Shown here piece after piece: positions 1 to 9,131 of a stretch of 22,706 nt of DNA (positions are counted from its first letter, which is position 1; each line of letters opens with the position of its first letter). The notes below the pieces were generated by a model, which did not search any database, had not been told where the DNA came from, and was given only the letters and a program-made list of their open reading frames with translations. Position numbers and translations under genes: made by a program. This stretch comes from Syncephalis fuscata (Eukaryota > Zoopagomycota > Zoopagomycetes > Zoopagales > Piptocephalidaceae), in the NCBI GenBank assembly GCA_025786725.1, contig JAHLTZ010000141.1:1-22706 (forward strand). The letters are read 5' to 3'.

Positions 1-411
1 TAATTTTTATTAAATGATAAATAATCATACGTGTATTTATATCAAACCCATGCTACACGTGTATCTAATATTTATATCGTTTAAATTTCAAAAGCGTAGT
101 AGCTGTTGAGCTGATGATTCACCCACGATAAAGTAACAATAATATTGTACTGATAACAGTATTAAATTAACTAAAATCAAAACAACATGTTAGCCAATCC
201 AGCATTTATATATACAATGCCACAATAGATCTACAGCTTGCGCTATAGTCTGATTGTAGGCTGGATTTAATGCCTCGTAATCAAACGCTATTGCGTTACC
301 ATCAATCATAATCTCAAAATTAAAGAATATAGACATTATTACAAGTAAACTGTTGTAGCACCATGGCTAGTAAACTTAATAAACAATTTATGATTTATTG
401 AACCTATATTC
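1..411. other. intergenic, AT-rich left edge
   Basis: No gene is supported here. It is AT-rich sequence downstream of the first secreted-protein gene, which is read leftward. The only open frame is an antisense shadow entering from that gene. Confidence 0.6.
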
Positions 412-1143
412 TTAGTTTCCGCAAACAACTGACTTTTCATGTTTGACGCACTTGGTCGCTGTAGGGCAACCAAGGGTAACCCAAGCACCGTTGTTGCATA
501 TTTTTGTAGAGTTACCGTCGCAGTCCCAAGTACCAGATACACAAACACCTTGAGGACCACCAACTGGAGGCGCGGGAGTTGCTGGAGCGGAAACATCTTT
601 AGTCTCGCTCTTTATAACAGGACCAGCGCTTGCTTCTGTTTCCACAGTTGTATTTACTGGAGATTCATTACTCTCATCATCATAAATCTCTTCTGTGTCT
701 TCAGTTTCTGTTTGCGTTGTAGCATCGGAATCAGTTACTTCCGCTGTAGGAGCTGTAGGAGTGGTAGACGTTGTAGGAGCTGTGGTGGTTGTAGAAACTG
801 TAGACGTTGTAGGAGCTGTGGTGGTTGTAGGAGTTGTTTCTTTGCTTGGCTGCGTTGGAGCCGGAGCCGGAGCCGGAGCCGGAATTGGGGCCGGAGTTTC
901 CTTGTCCTTAAACATGGCAAGGATCTTAGTTGTTAAGTCTTGGTCGTTACACTTGCACATCAAATTGGCTTCAGTAAAGTCGTAGCAACGATTAAATTGG
1001 ATGTTTGGACCAATTTTTAAGCAAGTTGACTGGCAAGTCTTTTTCCATTCTGGATGGAGGCATGGCACTACCGTATCGTCAGCGGATGCAGCGGCAGCGG
1101 CAAACGCTATGGTAATAAGAACAGCGACGATTGATGATTGCAT
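412..1143 (-). CDS. secreted six-Cys head protein with CBM19-like C-terminal domain (copy 1)
   Basis: Single-exon gene of 243 aa. Residues 1-21 are a clear signal peptide (hydrophobic core, then ASA before DD). Residues 28-65 form a head with C28, C37, C41, C53, C63 and C65, ending in a CxC pair; the order C-x3-C-x11-C-x9-C-x-C recalls the first half of a CFEM domain, but this is not a firm match. Residues 84-95 are a Pro-Ala repeat, followed by a Thr/Ser/Glu-rich linker to about residue 195, probably O-glycosylated. Residues 201-241 carry six cysteines (C201, C208, C216, C226, C232, C241) with the GTWxC, CNNGAWV and GCPTATKC pattern of fungal CBM19-type chitin-binding modules. Inferred role: an extracellular protein binding chitin or another wall polymer. 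The first 80 residues are identical to copy 3. The gene is complete. Confidence 0.85.
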   Translation of the reverse strand: MQSSIVAVLITIAFAAAAASADDTVVPCLHPEWKKTCQSTCLKIGPNIQFNRCYDFTEANLMCKCNDQDLTTKILAMFKDKETPAPIPAPAPAPAPTQPSKETTPTTTTAPTTSTVSTTTTAPTTSTTPTAPTAEVTDSDATTQTETEDTEEIYDDESNESPVNTTVETEASAGPVIKSETKDVSAPATPAPPVGGPQGVCVSGTWDCDGNSTKICNNGAWVTLGCPTATKCVKHEKSVVCGN

Positions 1144-1290
1144 GTTGGTATATGGAATGATATGGCTTGTGATATATCAAAATACTGGCCGGCAGAATTT
1201 TGTAAACGTGAGTTGAAGTCAGTGTAGAAAGCAAATAGATGGTATGAAGATAAGTTGAACTTGTAGCATTTGCGAAGGCTATTTATTTAA
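1144..1290 (-). promoter_or_regulatory. promoter region of copy 1, shared with copies 2 and 3
   Basis: The block upstream of the copy 1 start is nearly identical to 4696-4840 upstream of copy 3 and recognisably similar to 2926-3065 upstream of copy 2. Read on the minus strand, a TATA-like AAATAAATAG element lies about 140 bp before the ATG, and a conserved TTTGCTTTCTA-type string lies nearer. The conservation suggests co-regulation; the exact elements are inferred. Confidence 0.5.
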
Positions 1291-2184
1291 ACTGAACGAG
1301 ATAGCTTGGCTTATACTGCTTGCATGGCGAGGTGACATATCGGGATTGTAAGAACTTAACGCTGATTTAAAACTTGTTTCTTTGGGGCCCATGCCCATGT
1401 GTATGTCAATACACAAAAAGGTAGTACTTGTCAAAAACTACGGGCCATTCTTAGGTGCACTGAAGCGCTGTTTTATTTTTCCTTGATAGGACAGGATAGG
1501 TGGTGGCACTTTAGTAAAAAGGGGTGCAAACATAGGACAGTGATGGCACCAACAAAAGATTTGCGGGTTGCTTTGATATCAACTCCGTTTGTTTGAGGGA
1601 TGGATGTACATTCATAATGGTGACTGAAACATCTGATGACAAGGCCATGCAGCACAGCTTCTATGGATAATATCGATTCAAAAGCACCGTTTTTGTAATT
1701 CAAAAGGCTTGCCGTTCCTACTTTGGAAACAAGATATAGCTACCTATACATTTCAAGTACATAATGATTTGTATAGTCATCAAGAATCAGGAGAGAGTAC
1801 ACCTGAAACGATGGTTTTGAAAATGACTTGACACTGCATATGATACCGTTATCATTGGACAGTTTAGCATTAATGCCGTTATGGCTATTGTTACTACTAC
1901 TGTTATTAGTACCATCATTAGTGTTATTTATTTTCAAGCATTAAAACATAAGGTTTGTCACTTTGTTGAATTATGTGTATTACAAATATAACTTTTAAAC
2001 GATAATATTAAAACGAACAACCGTGTAATGCTTCGAGTTAAAATATTTTAACAGTCTAAAGGCCATGGCGTGCATATTATTGATTTGCTATCATGTCACT
2101 TTAATTAATACAAACCTTGTAAATTATGCACCACTACCATGTAATTATTATTGAAATAGGCATGATTACTATTTCATTATTAAT
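1291..2184. other. intergenic, no supported gene
   Basis: The segment 1380-1700 is less AT-rich and has short overlapping frames on both strands, but none shows a domain, a signal peptide or a consistent start. The minus-strand frame near 1740-1937 is Asn/Ser low complexity. I see no gene. Confidence 0.5.
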
Positions 2185-2510
2185 TCCCATTTCATTTTAC
2201 TGGTATTTAAAACCGTTATTTAGTAACTTATCAACTAAACTGTAATAATTATTAGTCGATTGAAAAAGTGATCTAATAGTCATTGATATATTCTCGAGTT
2301 ATCTTCTAAGGAAAGCTATTTTATAATATGGCCAACGTAATAGATATTAAGAATCGGTATATGTTGTTTTCAGGAACAATACTATAGCAATTTCTAGATT
2401 ACAATACCAGCATCAAGCCTTTTAAAGGTACACCAATAAAACATGTGGTTAATTAAATTGATCGTATAGAAAAAACGAAGGTTTACTACATTTACGTTTG
2501 ACCATTTTAT
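2185..2510. repeat. duplicated intergenic block, left copy
   Basis: This non-coding stretch aligns colinearly with 3372-3700 at an offset of about 1184-1187 bp. Three anchors support it: atttcatttYac (2189 and 3376), caacgtaataRatatt (2333 and 3517) and tacatttacgttt (2487 and 3672). Similarity between the anchors is moderate. It looks like the 3' flank of an ancestral tandem-duplicated unit. Confidence 0.6.
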
Positions 2511-2682
2511 CAAATAGCGGTAACATCGATGATTTATAACCATTTTAGTAAACGAATAAGTTTCATTAATATTTTAAAAAAGCTCAATTAGCTTATTGCT
2601 TTATCTTATTAAAAAGTAAAGTTTTTAATATTATAGTTAGTTATTGGTGTTGGTTTCGACTAATTATTATTACCTTATTGAC

Positions 2683-2925
2683 TTATTTCTTTTCCTCAAA
2701 CTTAGCAATTAGTTGGCTTGTCAGATCCTGGCCATTGCACTTGCACATCAAATTGTTTTTGTCATAGTCGTAGCAGCGGTTGAATTCGATGTTTGGGCCA
2801 ATCTTTAAACACTCTTCTTGACAAGTCTTTTTCCATTCGGGATAAAGACATGCAGCTCCATCTGCCGCAGCAACGGTGGCGGCAAACCCAGCGATAACAA
2901 GTCCAACGATAATTGAGGATTTCAT
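2683..2925 (-). CDS. secreted six-Cys head-only protein (copy 2)
   Basis: Single-exon gene of 80 aa, the shortest member of the array. A signal peptide (residues 1-20) precedes a head with C26, C35, C39, C51, C61 and C63. The PEWKKTC, CLKIGPNI, FNRCYD and NLMCKCN motifs are shared with copies 1 and 3. The protein stops where the other copies begin their Pro-Ala linker, so it has neither linker nor C-terminal domain, and no relic of one is visible downstream. Amino-acid identity to the other heads is high but clearly below the identity between copies 1 and 3. It is probably a functional small secreted protein; the role is unknown. Confidence 0.85.
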   Translation of the reverse strand: MKSSIIVGLVIAGFAATVAAADGAACLYPEWKKTCQEECLKIGPNIEFNRCYDYDKNNLMCKCNGQDLTSQLIAKFEEKK

Positions 2926-3065
2926 GCTGTTTGGTATATAAGATGATGGAATTTGTGAGATGTAAAATACTGATCAACAGAGTTTATGGCAGTAATTTAT
3001 GGTCAGCATAGAAAGCAAATAAATGTTATAAAACTTATTGTGTGTTATTTAAATAGATAGATTGT
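2926..3065 (-). promoter_or_regulatory. promoter region of copy 2
   Basis: This is a diverged homologue of the copy 1 and copy 3 promoters. It retains the TTTGCTTTCTA-like string and a TATTTAAATA TATA-like element at 3046-3055, about 125 bp before the ATG on the minus strand. Confidence 0.4.
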
Positions 3066-3371
3066 TAAGCAACACAAATCAGTTTGGCATATAATGTTTG
3101 AAAATTTAGGCTAATAAAACTAGAGTTATTAAAGCATAATGCATATGTAAAACCTGTTTCTTCTTGGCATTCATAGTAGCGTATGTCTCGGAGTGCGGAA
3201 ATGTGACATTCGTGGAAACTATGAGCCATTATTAAATAAATCAAAACATTGTTCTACCTCAAATTAAGACAGTAAAATAATCAATAGCATTTAGTAAAAT
3301 AAGATGTGGATATAATATGGTTACAATGCTAATAAAATGTCTGTTGAAGATTTGATGTGTTCATTACCAGC

Positions 3372-3700
3372 TTCTATTTCATTTCACTAATGTTTAAAAA
3401 GTTATTTAATTTATTAATTAGGTTGTGGTAATTATGGTTAATTAAAAATAATGGATTTAATAGCTTCAATATATTTTTTAATTATTTACTAAAATAAACT
3501 GTTGTGTAGCATGTTCAACGTAATAAATATTAAAATTGATATATATATATTATTCTATGGAACAATACAGTAATGCCGTACAGGCTATAATATTTGTATA
3601 AACTTTTCAAAAGCATATTAGTAAAATATATCGTGCATGAAATTAATATCATAGAGCAAACAGGGGCTCAATACATTTACGTTTAATTTTAATTTTTTAT
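3372..3700. repeat. duplicated intergenic block, right copy
   Basis: Colinear partner of 2185-2510. It lies 3' of copy 3, as the left block lies 3' of copy 2, so the duplication unit included the gene and its downstream flank. Confidence 0.6.
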
Positions 3701-3982
3701 CAAATTGAAATACTTGTTGCCATTAAAACCAACGTTTATTTCCAAGTCAATTGCAATGAGTATTTATCTTCATATCTGCTCAATAAACTAAGTATCTGAA
3801 TAACTAATACCTAAATAAGCTTGTTAGCACTTCTAATTAGACACACAATTTTAAAACTGCACTAGCTATACAATAAATACTGGCTATTTACATTAGTTGT
3901 AAATTATATTGATCTTTTAAACGACTATAAATTGTGTTTTAAATGAGTCATTATTTATTAAACACATTTGCATTTAGTTATT

Positions 3983-4101
3983 TCAGGCAGCTGCTTTGGT
4001 CGACCTAGCGCATTTGGCTTTCGAGGGACAGCCGGTATTAATCCAGCGCTGTTACTGCATAACTTAGCCATAATGCCATCATAATTCCAGGCACCATTTT
4101 C
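3983..4101 (-). pseudogene. relic of the CBM19-like domain downstream of copy 3
   Basis: After the TGA that ends copy 3 (4102-4104), the same frame reads ENGAWNYDG...LCSNSA, matching the GTWDCDG...ICNNGA portion of the copy 1 domain. After one base of frame shift the sequence reads WINTGCPSKAKCAR, matching WVTLGCPTATKCVK of copy 1, and then reaches a TGA at 3983-3985. One core cysteine is replaced by Tyr. This is seen directly by translating the minus strand. The domain was lost through a premature stop plus a frameshift. Confidence 0.8.
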
Positions 4102-4695
4102 TCAAGCTTCATCAGCAGATGGAGAAGCTGGACCATCAGTTTTCTTGGCTTGTTTATGCTGCTTTCCTTTGCGATGATTTCTTCTGGGTCCTTTACGACC
4201 TTTAGACTTCTTAGTGTCCTTTTTAGTGGGCTTCTCAGGTTTAGCTTCGGTAGGATTTTTGGCAGGTTCATTGGAGTCAGCTTCGACAGGTTCCTTGGGA
4301 TCAGTCTTGCCAGGCTTTTTGGAGTCCGTCTTGTTAGGCTTTTTAGACTCATCGTCGACAGGTTCTTTGGGCTCATCTTCGACAGGTTCTTTACTAGGCT
4401 TTTCAGGAGAAGAGGGCGGTGTAGTTGGAGCTGGAGCTGGAGCTGGATTCTTGTCGTCCTTAAACATGGCAAGGATCTTAGTTGTTAAGTCTTGGTCGTT
4501 ACACTTGCACATCAAATTGGCTTCAGTAAAGTCGTAGCAGCGGTTAAATTGGATGTTTGGACCAATTTTTAAGCAAGTTGATTGGCAAGTCTTTTTCCAT
4601 TCTGGATGGAGGCATGGCACTACCGTATCGTCAGCGGATGCAGCGGCAGCGGCAAACGCTATGGTAATAAGAACAGCGACGATTGATGATTGCAT
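4102..4695 (-). CDS. secreted six-Cys head protein with Lys/Pro repeat tail (copy 3)
   Basis: Single-exon gene of 197 aa. Residues 1-80 (signal peptide plus six-Cys head) are identical to copy 1. The coding DNA of that part differs at about three positions, all synonymous. After a Pro-Ala linker (84-90) the tail is unrelated: residues 102-149 are six imperfect octapeptides of the type KEPVDDES/KKPGKTDP, followed by a strongly basic stretch (about 155-185) rich in Lys and Arg, and an acidic end. The gene stops just before the relic CBM19-like domain, so it is a truncated but still open descendant of the copy 1 architecture. It probably makes a secreted basic protein; the function is unknown. 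Confidence 0.8.
   Translation of the reverse strand: MQSSIVAVLITIAFAAAAASADDTVVPCLHPEWKKTCQSTCLKIGPNIQFNRCYDFTEANLMCKCNDQDLTTKILAMFKDDKNPAPAPAPTTPPSSPEKPSKEPVEDEPKEPVDDESKKPNKTDSKKPGKTDPKEPVEADSNEPAKNPTEAKPEKPTKKDTKKSKGRKGPRRNHRKGKQHKQAKKTDGPASPSADEA
4249..4392 (-). repeat. 24-bp minisatellite inside copy 3
   Basis: Six imperfect 24-bp units encode the octapeptide series starting KEPVEDEP, KEPVDDES, KKPNKTDS, KKPGKTDP, KEPVEADS and NEPAKNPT. In-frame coding repeats like this can change length by slippage. Confidence 0.7.
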
Positions 4696-4840
4696 GTTGG
4701 TATATGGAATGATATGGCTTGTGATATATCAAAATACTGGCCGGCAGAATTTTGTAAGCGTAATTTGGAGTTGCGTAGAAAGTAAGTAAATGATATGAAG
4801 ATAAGTTGAACTTGTAGCATTTGCGAAGGCTATTTATTTG
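4696..4840 (-). promoter_or_regulatory. promoter region of copy 3
   Basis: Near-identical to the copy 1 promoter up to the ctatttattt string at 4830-4839, where the homology stops abruptly. The whole homology block is 4456-4839, corresponding to 904-1288. Confidence 0.55.
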
Positions 4841-5924
4841 AAATAATTATGATAAAACAATGTGTTAGGAGCCCTCATAAGGTTTTGAATGGTACAAACT
4901 TGGCACATCAAACACATCTACTTAAGATGATGGCCACAATATGCTAAGAGATTGCAAAAGCGGATTCAATTGGAAACGCGTATTTCGTGAACTAATCAGT
5001 GCTACGTTACATTTAGTTGAATTTAAAACAATAAAGGAGACCAATAGTATACATCATTAAAAAAGTCAGTAGACATACTGTTGCCACTATAATATTGTTT
5101 AGTTTATTTGATAAATTTAATGCCTCTTTGTTGATTGCAAATAAATGCACTGACAATATTAGTGCTAATGCATTTATACATGTACTATGTCTTTTCTTGA
5201 AAACTGAATAGTAAATCTCGCAGATCTTTGTTATGTCTTTTTAAAAAAGGCCTTATAAATACACATATATCCCCTGTTTCAGGTACAATACATGTCATGG
5301 GTGTGGACACGTCGTATTCAAAACACAGTTTAATAAAGTTTTGCCAATGCTGTAACGTTTCTTATGGCTTAATTTGTACATATGAAAATATAATTTAAAC
5401 TGGTGTAAAAGCTATGATGAATAGCTGTTTATATCATAACTGTTTATTAACTAAAGCACTTTAGATTACCGGCTTTAATTAATGTTTGAGTTGTATAATA
5501 CGCTGATATAAATACTATTAGAAACAACACTTTATTACATTGATTTTGCAAATAAAAGTAGTATTTGGCAGTAGTATTAAATTCTAGCAATATCTCTCAT
5601 TGAATTGCATCGTCAGCTGACAAATATCGCAACCACGGGAACTAACCCAGTGATGTCGAGGCTTTTGATAGGTAGATTGAACGTGTGATGCGTATGGAAA
5701 TCCTCTTGCCTAAATTGACGTTGATTTTTGCGTGATGAAAACACATGCGCGTGGTCACATGCATCAGCCTGCATGTTGATATATAAAAAATGATAAGAAG
5801 TATAATTGCCAAGATATACTTTGTAATTTGTTCGTTTGCTTATTTACTTGCTTATTCTGCCAACCACCGACGTATGCATATTTTATATAACTATTTGTTA
5901 GCTGTAAACATAATTGTTTTTTAA
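4841..5924. other. intergenic, with possible promoter of the 5925 gene
   Basis: No coding region is supported. The last 350 bp are less AT-rich, and a TATA-like string lies at 5779-5790, about 135 bp before the ATG at 5925. The promoter assignment is inference. Confidence 0.4.
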
Positions 5925-6440
5925 ATGGAACTAAACGCGACTAATGAAACGAGTGCAGATGAGCCTGACATTCAGCAAATCACTACTAATAACTTGAGCA
6001 ACCAATGCGAAATATTTTGCAATCAATGGATAACAAAACCATTGAACAAGTTGTGGAAATGCGTTGTTACAATAGACGCGTGGTTCGATGGCGCACCATC
6101 AGTAGAGGAGCGTCGTTTACAAGAACGAGAACAACGTCAAGCAAAAGAGTTGATTTGGCGACGACAGAATCAGTACATAATAAATGCTCGTTCTATTGAT
6201 TCGCTGGCTACAATTATGGTCACCAGTGAAAAAGAAGAAGTAATAGCAAAAGCTACAAATCGACAGCCAGCAATAATGATACCGCAAGTACAACAACAGC
6301 ATTCATGCACAATTGACCAATTAACAGCTAATCATCTTTGTAATGATAGCTCGGTCCAACCATTGACTGAGCAGGAACAGCGCGAGTACATACAAACATG
6401 TGTCGATTTATCTGGATTCCCTCCTTCGCTTTATTTATAG
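5925..6440 (+). CDS. orphan hypothetical protein, 171 aa
   Basis: Single-exon frame with a good start context (aaATGG) and a TAG stop. I do not recognise a family. There is no signal peptide or membrane segment. Residues about 29-60 contain a Trp/Cys-rich patch (CEIFCNQW, LWKCVV, AWFDG). Residues about 61-80 are highly charged and probably helical (EERRLQEREQRQ). The C-terminal third is Gln-rich and polar and ends in a short hydrophobic motif. Base composition is more balanced than its flanks, as for the other genes here. The neighbouring RBR gene lies on the same strand 740 bp downstream, with no sign of linked function. Confidence 0.65.
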   Translation: MELNATNETSADEPDIQQITTNNLSNQCEIFCNQWITKPLNKLWKCVVTIDAWFDGAPSVEERRLQEREQRQAKELIWRRQNQYIINARSIDSLATIMVTSEKEEVIAKATNRQPAIMIPQVQQQHSCTIDQLTANHLCNDSSVQPLTEQEQREYIQTCVDLSGFPPSLYL

Positions 6441-7177
6441 CACAAATATCCATTTTTATAATATTATTTCTAAAAGTCTGCGGGCCCTGCTATATGACTA
6501 TTAGATTAAATAAAATTATTATTAACACTGTATTATATGCCATTGAAAATTATTATATGATTTGTCTCTTATAAATAATAGTGCAAAATGTTACACTATA
6601 CAATAACAGGCCCTCTAACTTGTTATACAAAATAATGTTTATAGCAACAGCTACTAATTAAGTCCAATGATCTCATAGCAAATGGTCTTTAGTAACATAT
6701 AAATAGTTTTATTGCTATTTCACCAATAGTATTAATAAATAGATAGTATAATTATGCTAATTATACAATTAGTCTATTGGCTTTATTATCAATTGCTTTA
6801 TTATTTGGCATAGTATTTCCATGACTTATGTTCAACACTGTCGTTTTTAGTAAAAAATGACATTAATTACTAGATATTGGCTGCAATAATAGATGTTGTT
6901 TATTGTGTGCATAATAGTGTGTGCATAATATTTCAATGTGTTGCAAAATAGAAATATTATGTTCAAAAGTAGTACAATGGTTGCACACGACAATGGGATG
7001 CTGCCAGTCTTGCATGACGTCTGCAGTGTCCTGAGCGCAATGTTCTTTGTCTCAACGCATGTTACGTTTTAAACTGTTGTGCTTTCTGCCTTCGTTTTCT
7101 TACTTTGTTTTTCGCTTTCGTTTGTGCTTTCGTTTTGTGTTTTGTTCTCAATATCCCTCTTGTCAATAACTTTACAA
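6441..7177. other. intergenic with a repeat copy and a pyrimidine-rich promoter tract
   Basis: Holds one copy of the 86-bp dispersed repeat (6578-6663), a short tandem duplication of gtgtgcataata near 6905-6930, and a CT/GT-rich tract with repeated ctttcgttt strings at about 7075-7150. That tract lies immediately upstream of the RBR start and is probably its promoter. Confidence 0.5.
6578..6663. repeat. 86-bp dispersed repeat, copy 1
   Basis: Matches 22621-22706 in direct orientation with one mismatch (t/c at the fifth base) over 86 bases. Similarity starts sharply at the left. The right limit of the element cannot be seen because the second copy reaches the end of the window. Confidence 0.9.
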
Positions 7178-9131
7178 ATGGTCACCAAATCAATTAAGCC
7201 ACCCTGTAAGTCAGCGTGTATCAACTATAGCATGATTTGTACAAATAGTTATTGATACCATTTAACTATTCGTATAGCCACTATCTCAGGCAAAACATGT
7301 TTGATTTGCTATGATTCCATTAAAATCTGTAATTTTAATGGAACAATTATAAAGAAAAAAAATGAAGCACCGACTGGCACAGTATTAGACTGCGGCCATG
7401 GATATTGTTTTGGCTGCTTTGTCAAACACTTACAATCACTTATTACAGCTGCTGTCTGTAAATTCCCAGTTAAATGTCCCTATCCTGATTGTGTACAGGT
7501 GATATCCGACGATATGGCAAAGCAGCTTCTTTCGCCCGCGGAATATCGTCGCTGGCACCAAAGAAAAGTCGAGAGCGATCCAAAGTGCATTGTAAGTGCA
7601 TCGACCTTAATTCTGGCAACTAATAGTTAATTTGCCGTAAAGATGTTTTGCCCAAACAAACGATGCAGCCACACTATATGGACTGTAATTGACGGCAATC
7701 CGCAGCCTTCTCCAGCTAAATGTCCAGAGTGCAAGCTGATACTATGTCTGCGCTGCAAAACAGAGCATCACAAAGGTATGTCAATCTGCCACACTAAACA
7801 ACTGTTTTAATAGTACAGTTGATAGGTATGAGCTGCGGTGAATATGCCAATCTTCCAAAAGCAGAAAAATATAAAGAAGACTGGGACACGTTAAAGCTTG
7901 CCGGCCCAAATCGATGGCGACACTGTCCGATATGTAACGCCTTAGTTGAGCGGAATACTGGCTGTAAGAAGATGACCTGCACTTGTACTGCTCAATTGTA
8001 AGAAGCTTGAAATACATCTAAATTTAACTATTTCTAACATCAACCAATAGCTGCTTTGGTTGTGGCACAGTATGGACTAAGAAAAAAAACTCCAAAAGCT
8101 GCTGTGCACTTCAAAATCATGATTTAGACCGTGGCATAATGGTTCAAGCATCCAATACTTCTAATGCTCAGACCAGCAGTGATAAACGTAAATTCAGTAT
8201 TGCTGTTCTCGTGAGCGGTAGATTTCTTCAAGGCAGTAAGAACACTTGGTTCCGCACCATGGCACTTCAAAAACGATGTGGCTATTGTGATCAAAAATTT
8301 AAATCTTTGGATGCGTTGCATGCCCATTTGGAAGAAACTCGGAAACATACCACGTATATTTGTTGCGAGCAACTATTTTCAAGTTCAAGCACGTACAATG
8401 CACACGTAAAGACACATGAAAAAGCCAAACCACCCACATCAACTGTAAATACTGCTCCTGCTTTAATTTCTGTAAATAGCACAGATCCAAAGGTGCCACT
8501 TCCGGCTACAAAGTCTACAGCAAGCACCAGCAAAGAAGTAAAAACTTTAGCGCCATCTAAAAGCCCATCAGCTAAGAAACCAGCATTGGTCAATCGTAAA
8601 GAGGTAGCCAGCGTTGATATTAAAGTGCTGTTGAATGATAAGGAGAGGAGTTTTAAAGATTCAGCTTGGCTGGCACTATCCGAAAAAGGAAAGTGCTGCC
8701 CATATTGCCAACGCAAATTCAAGAATCCAGCAGCTCTGCATGAACATTTGATAAAATTTACCAAACATGAAGTATATATTTGCTGTAAATCGCTTTTTCC
8801 CAATGCTTCAGCATTGAAATTACATAAGGAATCTCATACATTAGCATCTAATCTACCGTCAAATAAACCTTCAACTCAACAAAAGACGCCATCAAACTCA
8901 GTTTGCACTCCTACACCATCATCTATTTCAAAATCAGATATTGCTAAACCGAATTTGCCTAAACCAACATCATCTACTTCAAACAATGCTTTTACTAAGC
9001 AGCAAGTACCCACCAATTCCAAGCCAGCTGCAATTGAAACTCATGTCTGTTGTGGACGCATTTTTAGCACATCAGCAGCAAAAAATGAACATATACAAAA
9101 CTCGCGTCGTCATCAATCAACATTAAAATAG
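7178..9131 (+). CDS. RBR-type E3 ubiquitin ligase fused to C2H2-like zinc fingers
   Basis: Five exons: 7178-7205, 7290-7591, 7643-7775, 7826-7997 and 8051-9131, with introns of 84, 51, 50 and 53 bp, giving 571 aa. RING1: C13, C16, C44, H46, C49, C52, C72, C77. IBR: C113-x4-C118-x18-C137-x2-C140-x4-C145-x2-C148-x4-H153-x4-C158. RING2/Rcat: C188, C191, C201, C206, C208, C213, C216. C201, in the GC-x4-C motif, is the expected ubiquitin-thioester cysteine. After residue 230 the frame runs on into two tandem pairs of fingers: C288/C291 with H304/H311, CC316-317 with H330/H334, C428/C431 with H444/H451, CC456-457 with H470/H474; then a single CC finger (545-566). By family knowledge it would be a ubiquitin ligase; the fingers may bind RNA or protein partners. 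The TAG at 9129-9131 interrupts a longer open frame. A split into two genes with a start at 8263 is possible but needs no better evidence than the fusion. Confidence 0.8.

Noticed and set aside
439-985. Long plus-strand frames rich in Cys/Arg/Ser or Val/Gly opposite copy 1
   Set aside because: They are antisense shadows of the Thr/Pro repeat codons of the copy 1 linker. The minus-strand frame has a signal peptide and paralogues.
1399-1703. Overlapping frames on both strands in a less AT-rich segment
   Set aside because: No domain, no clear start context and no paralogue; insufficient support for a gene.
4038-4472. Alternative minus-strand frame of 144 aa overlapping copy 3
   Set aside because: It is a repeat-driven shadow without a signal peptide. 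Copy 1 homology supports the other frame.
9040-9131. An intron removing the TAG at 9129
   Set aside because: No GTAAG/GTATG-like donor lies at a suitable distance, and any such intron would delete a conserved finger.
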